A stretch of 64,000 nt of DNA from Enterobacter huaxiensis (GTDB lineage: Bacteria > Pseudomonadota > Gammaproteobacteria > Enterobacterales > Enterobacteriaceae): positions 3,038,001 to 3,102,000 of the forward strand of contig NZ_CP043342.1 in NCBI RefSeq assembly GCF_003594935.2. The letters run 5' to 3'. The position numbers and the translations under genes are program-made. This document shows, piece by piece, positions 1-8,279 of the stretch (the first letter of the stretch is position 1; the number at the start of each line of letters is the position of its first letter). The notes under the pieces were generated by a model, which searched no databases, had not been told where the DNA came from, and was given only the letters and a program-made list of their open reading frames with translations.

Positions 1-314
1 GGGGAGAGCGCACCCTGAAGGGTTAGCCCCAGGCCGGTTATCTGATACTCCACGCGCGGCGGGATCTCCGGATAGACCGTTCGCGTCACCAGCCCGCGCT
101 GTTCAAACAGGCGAAGCTGTTTGGTCAACTCTTTTTGGGTGATGGGCGCGGCCGCCCTCAGCAGCTCGCCAAACCGCACGGGCGTATTGAGGATAATCAG
201 GCGATAGAGGATCGGGATCGCCCATTTACCGGAAATCAGGTTCACAAACTGCGTCATGGGGCAGGTGTAAACCTCGGAATTTTTTTCGCATGACACGTCC
301 AGCATTTCTGCCAT
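1..314 (-). CDS. HxlR-family winged-helix regulator (partial, C-terminus outside window)
   Basis: The minus strand reads an open frame from ATG 314 (AGAGG ribosome site upstream) to the window edge, about 104 codons. The start is MAEMLDVSCEKNSEVYTCPM, followed by a winged-helix core with GKWAIPILYRL, ITQKELTKQLRLFEQRGLV and a wing ending in PPRVEYQIT. This order (Cys-containing N-terminus, GKW, L..LE..GL, P..VEY.LT) is the HxlR/DUF24 signature. HxlR proteins are small dimeric repressors, often redox or electrophile sensing, that control a divergent oxidoreductase gene; the SDR gene at 415 fits that pattern. The ligand is unknown. The last residues are missing because the window begins inside the gene. 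Confidence 0.85.
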   Translation of the reverse strand, partial: MAEMLDVSCEKNSEVYTCPMTQFVNLISGKWAIPILYRLIILNTPVRFGELLRAAAPITQKELTKQLRLFEQRGLVTRTVYPEIPPRVEYQITGLGLTLQGALS

Positions 315-330
315 AGCACACCTCTTGCCG

Positions 331-373
331 CGTTAGTATCTATTTGGTACCTGGTTTCCTTTCGATACTAACG
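331..373. promoter_or_regulatory. Inverted-repeat operator between HxlR gene and SDR gene
   Basis: CGTTAGTATC at 331-340 is repeated as its exact reverse complement GATACTAACG at 364-373. A 23-bp spacer separates the arms and contains the palindrome GGTACC (346-351). The element sits in the only divergent promoter gap here, so it is the likely HxlR operator. The repeat is seen directly; the binding is inferred. Confidence 0.65.
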
Positions 374-414
374 TTTCTATAGTGCTTTCTCCAGTGACAT
401 TTCAGGAGAACAAC

Positions 415-1164
415 ATGGGTCGTTTAACAGAGAAATATACGCTGATTACCGGCGGCACCAGCGGCATCGGCCTCGCTACCGCGCAGGCGTTTATAGCCGA
501 AGGCGCGCGCGTTGCCGTTACCGGGCGTAATCCGAATACCCTTGCCGAAGCACAGCGCATTCTGGGCGATAAGGCCTGGGCGATCCCGACCGATGCGGGA
601 GATATCACGTCGCAAAAAGCGCTGGCGGAAACTCTCGCCGCCCGCTGGCCGCGCCTGGACGCGGTGTTTCTCAACGCGGGCGACGTGACGCACGCGCCGC
701 TGGAAGCCTGGCAGGAGGATGCCTGGAACCGCCTGATGGACATCAACCTGAAGGGACCGTTCTTTTTAATTCAGGCGCTGCTGCCGCTGCTGAATAACCC
801 GTCGTCGGTGATCCTCTGTGGCTCCGTGAGCGCCCGCATCGGCCTGCCCACCAGCAGCGTGTATGCCGCGAGCAAGGCCGCCCTGCTGTCGCTGGCGCGC
901 ACGCTGTCGGCGGAGCTGCTGCCGCGCGGGATCCGCGTCAACGGCCTGAGCCCCGGTCCGGTGGAAACTCCGGCGTTTACGAAAACGGGATTAAGCGACG
1001 AGGCGCTTAAGGCGATGATGGCAGAGGTCATCAAGCTGGTGCCGCTCGGCAGAATGGGTTCGACGACGGAGCTGGCAAAAGCCGCGCTCTATCTGGCGTC
1101 CGACGAGTCGAGCTACACGGTAGGAACGGAGCTGCTGGTCGACGGCGGCATGGGAAGTCTGTAG
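415..1164 (+). CDS. SDR-family NAD(P)-dependent oxidoreductase
   Basis: 249 residues from ATG 415, which has an AGGAGA ribosome site; an earlier in-frame GTG at 382 lies in the promoter and lacks one. Classical short-chain dehydrogenase/reductase: cofactor-binding TGGTSGIG at residues 12-19, NAG at 87-89, catalytic Ser137, Tyr150 and Lys154 (YAASK), and a PG region near 190. The substrate cannot be told from sequence. It is divergent from an HxlR regulator across a perfect inverted repeat, which suggests induction by a reactive aldehyde, quinone or similar compound. That is inference from how HxlR pairs usually work. Confidence 0.88.
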   Translation: MGRLTEKYTLITGGTSGIGLATAQAFIAEGARVAVTGRNPNTLAEAQRILGDKAWAIPTDAGDITSQKALAETLAARWPRLDAVFLNAGDVTHAPLEAWQEDAWNRLMDINLKGPFFLIQALLPLLNNPSSVILCGSVSARIGLPTSSVYAASKAALLSLARTLSAELLPRGIRVNGLSPGPVETPAFTKTGLSDEALKAMMAEVIKLVPLGRMGSTTELAKAALYLASDESSYTVGTELLVDGGMGSL

Positions 1165-1165
1165 T

Positions 1166-1669
1166 TCAAAAGGCGCTGATGCCGGTGACGATGCCGACAT
1201 ACAGCGCCGCCCATACGCAGGCTGAAAGCAGGCTGACGGCGTAGACCTTTGCTGCGTTCAGCCTGAGCATCCCCGCCGCCAGCGGCACGACGTAACGCAA
1301 CACCGCCAGAAAGCGCGACGTAAACAGCACGAGTACGCCGTTTCTTTGCAGCTGATGCTGTACCCGTAAGAACTTATCGGCGTGCTTCGACGTGAAACGC
1401 GTGACCAGCCGGGTGTGCCCCATCAGCTGGCCGATATGGTAATTCAGCACCGAACCCGCCGTTGCCCCCATCACCACGGCAAGCCACGCCAGCGCAGGAT
1501 GCATGCTCGTCTGGCTGACGGTAATGCCCGCCAGCAGCATCACCGAGGCGGGAGGCAGCACGGATGAGACAAGCACCGTGGATTTACTCAGCGCCATCAC
1601 GAATAACAGCGCGAAAAGATGTGCCGGATAGAGGGCAAAATGATTCAGCAGATTATCAAGCCACGCCAT
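1166..1669 (-). CDS. DedA/VTT-family inner-membrane protein
   Basis: 167 residues from ATG 1669, preceded by a strong GGAGGAGAGG ribosome site; a GTG 15 nt upstream overlaps that site and is less likely. Hydrophobic segments alternate with a short basic loop. The VTT-domain pattern is visible: a Pro-rich re-entrant stretch (SSVLPPASVMLLAG) and a second one (FTSRFLAVLRYVVPLAAGMLR) with the conserved F.sRF....R..vp..AG core. DedA proteins are lipid scramblase/transporter-like and affect membrane homeostasis; this is a short member. It converges on the SDR gene with a 1-nt gap. A PhoP-box-like direct repeat about 90 bp upstream is oriented toward it. Confidence 0.8.
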   Translation of the reverse strand: MAWLDNLLNHFALYPAHLFALLFVMALSKSTVLVSSVLPPASVMLLAGITVSQTSMHPALAWLAVVMGATAGSVLNYHIGQLMGHTRLVTRFTSKHADKFLRVQHQLQRNGVLVLFTSRFLAVLRYVVPLAAGMLRLNAAKVYAVSLLSACVWAALYVGIVTGISAF

Positions 1670-1756
1670 TTTCCTCTCCTCCACTGATTATTTAATCCTT
1701 CATTAGAAATGAATCACCTTAAATAAACCCTCAACGCTTTATTAATAAGATTCTTC

Positions 1757-1773
1757 TAAACCGTTCTTAAACA
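1757..1773 (-). promoter_or_regulatory. PhoP-box-like direct repeat
   Basis: On the minus strand the sequence reads TGTTTA-N5-GGTTTA, an exact match to the PhoP box (T/G)GTTTA-N5-(T/G)GTTTA. It lies in the gap shared by the dedA-like gene (minus) and the mgtE-like gene (plus). A TATTAAT-like -10 lies about 10 bp downstream on the minus strand. Orientation favours the dedA-like gene, but PhoP boxes can also act in reverse. Confidence 0.55.
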
Positions 1774-1831
1774 TTATTTAATTTTCTGAGCGGCAATATA
1801 AAATAAGCGTATTATCCCTCTCGTTTTACAA

Positions 1832-1998
1832 CGATCTCGTTATGGCGAGGCTCCTGTACAAATACACGTTATCGCTCTGGTGGGTTCGAGAGAACCGGCA
1901 CAGGGTAAAACAGGCACTGTCGAATCAAGGCTTTGTCAGTATAACTTCCCTTACGGGATACGGTGTACAGTGCTGAACCCAGGACGTGGGGATCTCCT
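1832..1998 (+). ncRNA. M-box (ykoK) magnesium riboswitch
   Basis: The leader of the mgtE-like gene contains the hallmark M-box blocks in order: CTCGTTATGGCGAGGCTCCT at 1837-1856, a central region with CTGTCGAATCAAGGC, and a 3' GTACAGTGCTGAA at 1965-1977. These match the Bacillus mgtE leader pattern (GTTAGGTGAGGCTCCTGTA ... ATACAGTGCTAAA). M-boxes bind several Mg2+ ions and shut off expression of Mg2+ transporters. The expression platform between about 1985 and the start codon is not obvious; a hairpin around AGGACGTGGGGATCTCCTC is the best candidate. The outer limits are approximate. Confidence 0.88.
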
Positions 1999-2058
1999 CT
2001 TCGACATGCCCTGTCTTGCTCGCCCCTGAGAGATTTTATTATTCAAAGGGAATTCACT

Positions 2059-3060
2059 ATGTCTTACGCTATTCACAACCAAAATCTGGCATTCAATGAC
2101 AGCGCGATCGCGCAATATATGAATACCGACTTTATCGTCCTTGATATTTCATTATGCGTGGCCCTCGCGCGTGAGCAGTTTTTTGAAAAATTAAAAGACG
2201 ACGATATTCCGTCGCATATTTTTATTGAAGACAATGGCCGTCTCGCGGGCATGATTGCCGTGCGCAAACTCTTGCAGACCACCGATACGCTGCAGTCCGT
2301 TAAGGCGCTGATGATTTCGGAATTTATTCAGGTTAAACCCGAAGATGAACGTGCGGACGTGGCAGGCGTGCTGGCGCACGCCGGGGCGGATGTGGTTCCC
2401 GTGGTCACGCACGGCAAGCTGGTCGGCTGCCTGACCGAGCGCGAAATCGCCCATCTGCTGGAAGATGACGTCACCGAAGATGCCCAGCTTCAGGGGGCGA
2501 CGCTACCGCTGGAAAAGCCGTATCTGGAAACCAGCCCGTATAGCCTGTGGAAGAAACGCTCCGTCTGGCTGCTGCTGCTGTTTGTCGCGGAGGCTTACAC
2601 CAGCTCGGTGATCCAGCATTTCGAAGAGGCGCTGGAGTCCGCCATTGCGCTGGCGTTCTTTATTCCGCTGCTGATTGGCACGGGCGGCAACAGCGGGACG
2701 CAGATCACCTCCACGCTGGTGCGCGCGATGGCGCTCGGGGAAGTCCACCTGCGCGACGTCGGGCGCGTGCTGCGCAAAGAGATGACCACCTCGCTGATGA
2801 TTGCAGCCACGCTCGGAATTGCCGGGTGTATTCGCGCCTGGATGATGGGTATCGGGCTGGAAATCACGCTTATCGTCAGCCTGACGCTGGTGTGCATTAC
2901 GCTGTGGAGTGCGATTGTGTCGTCCGTGATCCCGATGGTACTCAAGCGCTGCCGGATCGACCCTGCCGTGGTGTCCGCACCCTTTATCGCCACGCTGATT
3001 GACGGGACCGGGCTGATTATCTACTTCAAAATTGCCCAGTACACCCTGGGGCTGGAGTAG
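2059..3060 (+). CDS. MgtE-family magnesium transporter with CBS pair
   Basis: 333 residues from ATG 2059 (AAAGGG ribosome site); a longer reading frame from 1963 runs through the riboswitch and is rejected. Residues about 20-145 form two CBS motifs (SHIFIEDNGRLAGMIAVRKLL and DVVPVVTHGKLVGCLTEREIA). The rest is an MgtE membrane domain of about five helices with the family pore motif GTGGNSGTQ near residue 215 and a closing LIDGTGLIIYFKIA. The usual MgtE N-domain is missing, so this is a short form. The role is Mg2+ (possibly other divalent cation) transport across the inner membrane. Control by an M-box riboswitch supports a Mg2+ substrate. Confidence 0.9.
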   Translation: MSYAIHNQNLAFNDSAIAQYMNTDFIVLDISLCVALAREQFFEKLKDDDIPSHIFIEDNGRLAGMIAVRKLLQTTDTLQSVKALMISEFIQVKPEDERADVAGVLAHAGADVVPVVTHGKLVGCLTEREIAHLLEDDVTEDAQLQGATLPLEKPYLETSPYSLWKKRSVWLLLLFVAEAYTSSVIQHFEEALESAIALAFFIPLLIGTGGNSGTQITSTLVRAMALGEVHLRDVGRVLRKEMTTSLMIAATLGIAGCIRAWMMGIGLEITLIVSLTLVCITLWSAIVSSVIPMVLKRCRIDPAVVSAPFIATLIDGTGLIIYFKIAQYTLGLE

Positions 3061-3067
3061 GCCTGCA

Positions 3068-3095
3068 AGCACCTCATTCACGTGATTGAGGTGCT
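3068..3095. terminator. 28-bp near-perfect palindrome between mgtE and ganR
   Basis: AGCACCTCA at 3068-3076 pairs with TGAGGTGCT at 3087-3095, and the middle TCACGTGA is itself palindromic. It lies between the convergent mgtE-like gene and ganR. There is no clear T-run, so this may be a weak or Rho-assisted terminator. Confidence 0.45.
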
Positions 3096-3102
3096 CACTT
3101 CG

Positions 3103-4179
3103 CTACGCATCGCCGAGCTGATGCGCGATCTCACGCAGCTGCTGGGCAAGCGCCTGCAGGTTTTTCCCCTTCTCCCCTTTTGGCCCGGTGGACTGACGCA
3201 CCACCAGACGGGCAGGTAAAATCGAGGACATGCGCTGGGCATTCTCTTCACCGCTGTCGAGAATACGGCGCACCGCCTCTTTACCCTGCAGATCTAAGTC
3301 CAGCGATACCGTCGTCAGCGCCGGGTAGAAGAACGAGCTTTCATAGGTGTCATCGTAGCCAATCACCGACTTCTCGCCCGGAATTGAAATCTGCTGCTGA
3401 TGGAACGCGCTCAGCACGCCGAGCGCCATCTGGTCGTTAGCCACCAGCACGGCGGTAAACTGAGCCGTTTCCCGCAGCATTTGCAACGCTCCCGAATAAC
3501 CGCTTTGCGCATCCCAGTTGCCGCGAATGATCGATGCCGGCTCCAGGCCGTAGCCCTTCAGGGTCTCGATCCAGCTTTTCAGCCTCAGCTGCGCCGACAC
3601 GGAAGACGCCGGCCCCGCCAACAGGGCAATGTCGCGATGCCCCAGTTCGTAAAGATATTTGACGCTGGCGCGTGTACCGTCCGCCGGGTTAAACGAAACG
3701 TTAAACACGGAACTGTACGGGTCCACGTCGAGGAACAGGCAGACAATGTCATCGTTGTCGGTAGCTATTTTCTGCGCCGCTTCAGCCTCCAGCGGCACGT
3801 TGATGATCACTTTGCTCACCAGCTGGGATTTTAGCTCGTTGATAGAATCCTGGATGCTGTGGTTGACGTTCTCATCAATCATTGAGATCAGTACCTGGTA
3901 GCCTTCCACATTGGCATAGCGTTTCACCGCCGCCGCAACCTGCGAAGGCGCGTGCAGCGCCAGCGAAATCGTCACTAGCCCAACGGTCTGGCTCTGCTTG
4001 CCGACCAGCTGCTGAGCCAGTCGGTTGGGTACATACCGCAATAACTCTATGGATTTCTCCACCTTGCTGCGCGTGGCGTCGGATACATTGGCGGATTTAT
4101 TCAGTACCCTGGACACGGTCTGATAGGAGACGCCCGCATGGCGTGCCACGTCCTCTAACGTTGCGCTTTTCGACTTCAT
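3103..4179 (-). CDS. ganR: LacI-family repressor of the galactan locus (GanR-like)
   Basis: 358 residues from ATG 4179, with AAGGAA upstream; a frame starting at 4272 is an extension into the promoter. The N-terminal LacI helix-turn-helix is clear (ATLEDVARHAGVSYQTVSRV, then the YVPNRLAQQL hinge). A periplasmic-binding-like effector domain follows (VGLVTISLALHAPSQ..., DQMALGVL, VIGYDD). It is divergent from the porin gene and next to galactan-degrading enzymes, the same arrangement as ganR in the Dickeya gan locus. It probably binds a galacto-oligosaccharide and represses ganL and the ganE operon. Its operator is not proven; candidate repeats are noted in the ganE-ganK gap. Confidence 0.82.
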   Translation of the reverse strand: MKSKSATLEDVARHAGVSYQTVSRVLNKSANVSDATRSKVEKSIELLRYVPNRLAQQLVGKQSQTVGLVTISLALHAPSQVAAAVKRYANVEGYQVLISMIDENVNHSIQDSINELKSQLVSKVIINVPLEAEAAQKIATDNDDIVCLFLDVDPYSSVFNVSFNPADGTRASVKYLYELGHRDIALLAGPASSVSAQLRLKSWIETLKGYGLEPASIIRGNWDAQSGYSGALQMLRETAQFTAVLVANDQMALGVLSAFHQQQISIPGEKSVIGYDDTYESSFFYPALTTVSLDLDLQGKEAVRRILDSGEENAQRMSSILPARLVVRQSTGPKGEKGKNLQALAQQLREIAHQLGDA

Positions 4180-4448
4180 GGTCCGGTTCCTTATGTTGTT
4201 ATGCGCTGATTGTAACAGGGGTGCTGAAAAAAAACGCTTATCACCCTCTCGCCGCGGACATAACGCCATCAAAAAGTATGACGCTCACAATGCCATAATT
4301 TGTGTCAGATCTCATCACTCGTAACAAAATTGTCTATTTTATTTGCAGTTAATCACACATTTCGGATCGTGCAATTGCCAGTTAACGGGTTTAGGCATTT
4401 TATGACAGCGGATTTGTGAACGTATTACAAAACAATAAGAGGGTTACA

Positions 4449-5714
4449 ATGAACACGACGATCCGCTCTGTATCCGTTGCGTTGGCTGCCGTGCTGGCAT
4501 CTCCTTCGCTGTTTGCAGCGTCTTCAGTACCGATTGATTTTCATGGATATCTTCGCTCCGGCGTGGGCGTCTCACGGGATGGTGGGATGGAGGAGTGGCA
4601 AAAGAACAAAATTGGCCGTCTGGGTAACGAGGCCGACACCTACGGCGAGCTGGAGCTAGGCTCGGAGGTATACAAAAAGAACGACGTCAGTTTCTATCTC
4701 GACAGCATGGTGAGCATGGTCTCAGACGGCTCCAACGACAATGAAACCACCTTAGACGACGATGCCCAGTTCGGCCTGCGCCAGCTTAACCTGCAGATCA
4801 AGGGGCTGATCCCCGGGGATCCCAATGCGGTGATTTGGGGCGGTAAGCGCTACTACCAGCGCCATGACCTGCACATCATTGATACCAAATACTGGAATAT
4901 TTCCGGCTCCGGTGCGGGTATCGAGAACTACACGCTTGGCCCGGGCGCAGTCTCCGTTGCGTGGATCCGCGGCGATGCCAACGACGTGGACTACCGCGTG
5001 GATGGCGACAGCGACGTTAATATCAACTACATCGACCTTCGCTATGCGGGCTGGAAGCCGTGGGCGGGCGCGTGGACGGAAGTGGGTATTGACTACGCCA
5101 TGCCAAACCCGACCAACAAGCAGAAAGAGTACGGCGGGCTGTACGAAGCCGATAACGGCGTGATGGTCACCGGTGAGATCAGCCAGGATATGTTTGGCGG
5201 CTATAACAAGCTGGTGCTGCAGTACGCCAATAAAGGTCTGGCCCAGAACATGGTGTCTCAGGGTGGCGGCTGGTACGACATGTGGAACTACGTCAACGAC
5301 GCCACCGGCTACCGCGTGATTAACACCGGCTTAATTCCGATTACCGACAAGTTCTCCTTCAACCACGTGTTGACCTGGGGCTCGGCGGACGACACCACGC
5401 AGTACACGGACAAATCACGCCTGGTGTCGCTGGTGGGCCGCGCGCAGTATCAGTTCACCGAATACGTGCGCTTGATTGGTGAAGTCGGCGGTTTCTACCA
5501 GCAAGATACCTACACCGACGGCTCTAAGTACAAGCAGAGCGGCGAGAAGTACACCATCGCGCTGGGGCTGGCAGACGGTCCTGATTTTATGTCGCGTCCT
5601 GAACTGCGCGTCTTTGCCTCTTACCTGAATGATTCCGAAAAAGGGCAATCCTTCGAAGATGGCACCGCGAATAATACCTGGAACTTTGGCGTGCAGGTCG
5701 AGGCCTGGTGGTAA
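4449..5714 (+). CDS. ganL: LamB/maltoporin-family outer-membrane porin for galacto-oligosaccharides (GanL-like)
   Basis: 421 residues from ATG 4449 (AGAGGG ribosome site). A Sec signal peptide ends near SLFAAS. The mature start IDFHGYLRSGVG is typical of LamB-type sugar porins, as are the many alternating aromatic/acidic strands and the C-terminal aromatic end WNFGVQVEAWW. It should form a trimeric 18-stranded channel in the outer membrane. The setting beside GH53 and GH42 enzymes and a sugar ABC importer indicates passage of beta-1,4-galactan fragments. The 269-bp upstream gap shared with ganR has no obvious sigma-70 core that can be called with certainty. A rho-independent terminator follows at 5783. 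Confidence 0.85.
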   Translation: MNTTIRSVSVALAAVLASPSLFAASSVPIDFHGYLRSGVGVSRDGGMEEWQKNKIGRLGNEADTYGELELGSEVYKKNDVSFYLDSMVSMVSDGSNDNETTLDDDAQFGLRQLNLQIKGLIPGDPNAVIWGGKRYYQRHDLHIIDTKYWNISGSGAGIENYTLGPGAVSVAWIRGDANDVDYRVDGDSDVNINYIDLRYAGWKPWAGAWTEVGIDYAMPNPTNKQKEYGGLYEADNGVMVTGEISQDMFGGYNKLVLQYANKGLAQNMVSQGGGWYDMWNYVNDATGYRVINTGLIPITDKFSFNHVLTWGSADDTTQYTDKSRLVSLVGRAQYQFTEYVRLIGEVGGFYQQDTYTDGSKYKQSGEKYTIALGLADGPDFMSRPELRVFASYLNDSEKGQSFEDGTANNTWNFGVQVEAWW

Positions 5715-5782
5715 GCTTTCATTCATAATTTGCGTTAATCGTTATTGTATCTCCAACCACTGGCAGTCTATTTTACTGCTTT

Positions 5783-5816
5783 GGGATAGCCATTCCTTTG
5801 GCTATCCCTTTTTTAT
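5783..5816 (+). terminator. Rho-independent terminator after ganL
   Basis: GGGATAGCC at 5783-5791 pairs with GGCTATCCC at 5799-5807, followed by a run of T (CTTTTTTAT). Confidence 0.85.
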
Positions 5817-5818
5817 AT

Positions 5819-6061
5819 TTACTGATTGAAATGTTCGTCTAATAATTTCCGTAATGTATCAGACTGCCTGCCGAATATAGCGTGCACCTGCTGGCCGATA
5901 ATAATCACCCCCAGCGCCCCCTCATTCTGTAACGCCTGTGAATCGACCTTATTTAAATCTTTTACCGTCACGCGCAGGCGGGTAATACAGGCTTCGACGT
6001 GCTCGATATTATCGTCGCCGCCAAATGCCGGAATTAAACGCTGGGTAATTTGACTGTCCAT
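5819..6061 (-). CDS. Free-standing PTS EIIB domain (glucose/sucrose type)
   Basis: 80 residues from ATG 6061, after AGAGAGGCG. The protein is one complete PTS EIIB domain of the glucose superfamily. The phosphorylation loop is HVEACITRLRVTVKD with the active cysteine in ACITRLR, and GVIIIGQQVHAIFG is the second conserved block. No EIIC or EIIA is encoded nearby. It lies at the 3' end of the gan operon, about 130 bp after ganB, with a repeat-like hairpin between. It could accept phosphate from a glucose-type EIIA and act as a regulator or partner for a distant EIIC. That is inference, and its link to galactan use rests on position only. Confidence 0.85.
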   Translation of the reverse strand: MDSQITQRLIPAFGGDDNIEHVEACITRLRVTVKDLNKVDSQALQNEGALGVIIIGQQVHAIFGRQSDTLRKLLDEHFNQ

Positions 6062-6147
6062 AATACGCCTCTCTGTTATGCAGATAAAAAAATGCCCGCT
6101 CGTAGAGCAGGCGTTTTGTGCCTTGTTACCGGGACGGTGCGGTCTGA

Positions 6148-6186
6148 TGCCCTCACCCCACCCCTCTCCCACAGGGAGAGGGAGAA
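6148..6186. repeat. Intergenic GC-rich hairpin repeat
   Basis: The segment has CCCTCACCCCACCCCTCTCCC followed after ACA by its partner GGGAGAGGG. It resembles short intergenic repeats scattered in many proteobacterial genomes. It lies between ganB and the EIIB gene and may attenuate transcription into the latter. Confidence 0.5.
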
Positions 6187-6192
6187 AATCAA

Positions 6193-8250
6193 CTACGCTT
6201 TGCGCTTAAGCACCCGACAGTCCCACGCCAGCAGCACGGTATCGCCCGCCGCGGCGGCGTCGGTCATGCAGTCGGTATACCCCTGCGGCAGCGTGATGAG
6301 CTGCTGCTGGGCCGTGTAGTTCTGCACAAACACCCAGGCGGTTTCGCCATCCGTGCGCGCCGTCGCGACCACGCCCGGAGGGAAATCCCCTTCGACTGCG
6401 CGCGGCAGCGCCAGCTCGTCGATAATCCCGGCGAAGAAATCGCGCTGGAACGGCAGGTCGTTGCGCGACGCCACGTGCCACGCCTTGCCTTTGCCGAAGC
6501 GGTTGACCGTCACCGCAGGGCGACCGGCGTAGAAATCATCCCGGTAGGTTGCCAGCGCCTGCGCGGATTCAGTATGGATCAGCTCGCACAGATGCCTGAC
6601 CTGATACGGCCCCTGCAGGCCCGCCGCATTGCCCGCCAGCCCCTGAACCAGGTTTCGCTCCCCCTCGCCCAGGCAGTCAATCTCTTCCGCCCAGATGCCC
6701 ACAAGCTTGCGCAGCGGGCCCGGGAAACCGCCGAGGTGGCAGAGGTCGGTCTCATCAACTACCCCGCTCCAGTAGGTCGTCACCAGATGCCCGCCCGCGG
6801 CCACAAAGTCTTCCGCCCGCTCGGCGAAACCTTCGCGCACCATGTAGAGCATGGGAGCAATCACCAGCGCGTAGCGGCTCAGATCGCCGTCAGCGTCGAT
6901 GACGTCGACCGCGATGCCCTTTTCCCAGAACGGACGATAGTGTTCGTTGACGGTTTTTTCGTACTCCAGCCCCATGTTGCGCGGGCCTTCGGCATCGTCC
7001 AGCGCCCAGCGGTTTTGCTGATCGAAGATAATGGCCACGCGCGCGTCGGTGCGGCACCCCACCACATCAGGCACACGCGCCAGCATCTCCCCCAGACGCG
7101 TCACTTCGCGCCCGACGCGGGTATCAAGATGCCCCACGTGATCGATAATCGCACCGTGGAATTTCTCCACCGACCCGCGACTCTTACGCCACTGGAAGTA
7201 CTGCACAGAATCCGCACCGTGCGCCACCGCCTGAATAGAGGAGAGAATATGCATCCCCGGCTTTTTCAGCTTGCTGGTCGGCTGCCAGTTGGTGGTGCTC
7301 GGCGTAGACTCCATTAGCACAAAGGGTTTGCCGCCCTTCAGGCTGCGCATCATGTCGTGGTACATGGCGGTATAGCAGGCCAGCTGCGTTTCGTCTTTCT
7401 CCTTGTGCCACATCGGGTAGCTGTCCCATGAGATGAAGTCGATCGCTTTCGCCAGCTGCCAGTAGTCGTAATCGTAGAAATACTCCATGAAGTTGGTCGT
7501 CACCGGCAGTTCGGCATTGGCGGCCTTCAGCGGCGCCACCTCATGCCGGCAAAAATCGGTGACCTGCGCGGTATTGAAGCGGCGCCAGTCGAGATTCAGG
7601 CCGTGAATCGACACTTCCCCCTGCGGCGCGGGGGATTCAATCTGCGACCAGTCGGTGTAGGTGTGGCTCCAGAAGGTGCTCCACCACGCATGGTTCAGCG
7701 CGTCGAGGGTTTTGTAGCGCGCCTTAAGCCAGTCGCGGAAGCGTTCCTGGCACAGGCTGCAGTGGCATTCGCCGCCGTACTCATTGGAGATATGCCAGCC
7801 CAGCACCGCCGGATGATGCGAATAGCGCGCCGCCAGCAGGCTATTAATTTTCATCGTCTTTTCGCGATAGACCGGAGACGACATGCAGTGGTTATGGCGC
7901 CCGCCGTGCAGCGCGGGGACGCGGTTGCGCCCGACGCGCAGCACTTGCGGATATTTTTGCGACATCCATGCCGGACGCGCGCCGCTCGGCGTAGCGAGAA
8001 ATATATGAATGCCCGCTGCATAGAGTTTTTCAATAATGCTGTCCAGCCAGGCAAAATCATATTCCCCTTCCTGCGGCTCCAGTTTCGCCCAGCTAAATAT
8101 CCCCACCGACATGACATTACATTTCGCCTGCTGCATCATGGCGATATCTTTTTCAATAATACCGGGGTAATTCTCCCATTGCTCCGGGTTATAGTCGGCG
8201 CCATGCAATAACGCCGCGACCTTTGGACTTAAAGGCGCAAATTTATTCAT
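6193..8250 (-). CDS. ganB: GH42 beta-galactosidase (GanB-like)
   Basis: 685 residues, normal for GH42. The N-terminal TIM barrel begins HGADYNPEQW. Glu157 in HISNEYGG is the predicted acid/base and Glu314 in FVLMEST the predicted nucleophile. Cys122, Cys162, Cys164 and Cys167 match the structural zinc site seen in many GH42 enzymes. A trimerisation-like domain and a small beta domain follow. No signal peptide is seen, so it acts in the cytoplasm on galacto-oligosaccharides imported by GanEFGK, releasing galactose. It is 29 bp downstream of ganA in the same operon. Dickeya GanB and Bacillus GanA are family counterparts. Confidence 0.92.
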   Translation of the reverse strand: MNKFAPLSPKVAALLHGADYNPEQWENYPGIIEKDIAMMQQAKCNVMSVGIFSWAKLEPQEGEYDFAWLDSIIEKLYAAGIHIFLATPSGARPAWMSQKYPQVLRVGRNRVPALHGGRHNHCMSSPVYREKTMKINSLLAARYSHHPAVLGWHISNEYGGECHCSLCQERFRDWLKARYKTLDALNHAWWSTFWSHTYTDWSQIESPAPQGEVSIHGLNLDWRRFNTAQVTDFCRHEVAPLKAANAELPVTTNFMEYFYDYDYWQLAKAIDFISWDSYPMWHKEKDETQLACYTAMYHDMMRSLKGGKPFVLMESTPSTTNWQPTSKLKKPGMHILSSIQAVAHGADSVQYFQWRKSRGSVEKFHGAIIDHVGHLDTRVGREVTRLGEMLARVPDVVGCRTDARVAIIFDQQNRWALDDAEGPRNMGLEYEKTVNEHYRPFWEKGIAVDVIDADGDLSRYALVIAPMLYMVREGFAERAEDFVAAGGHLVTTYWSGVVDETDLCHLGGFPGPLRKLVGIWAEEIDCLGEGERNLVQGLAGNAAGLQGPYQVRHLCELIHTESAQALATYRDDFYAGRPAVTVNRFGKGKAWHVASRNDLPFQRDFFAGIIDELALPRAVEGDFPPGVVATARTDGETAWVFVQNYTAQQQLITLPQGYTDCMTDAAAAGDTVLLAWDCRVLKRKA

Positions 8251-8279
8251 ATTAAAAACGTCCTGAATGGAGATAAAAA

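Noticed and set aside
1963..2058. N-terminal extension of the MgtE frame
   Set aside because: It runs through the M-box; the ATG at 2059 has a ribosome site and begins a normal CBS-MgtE protein.
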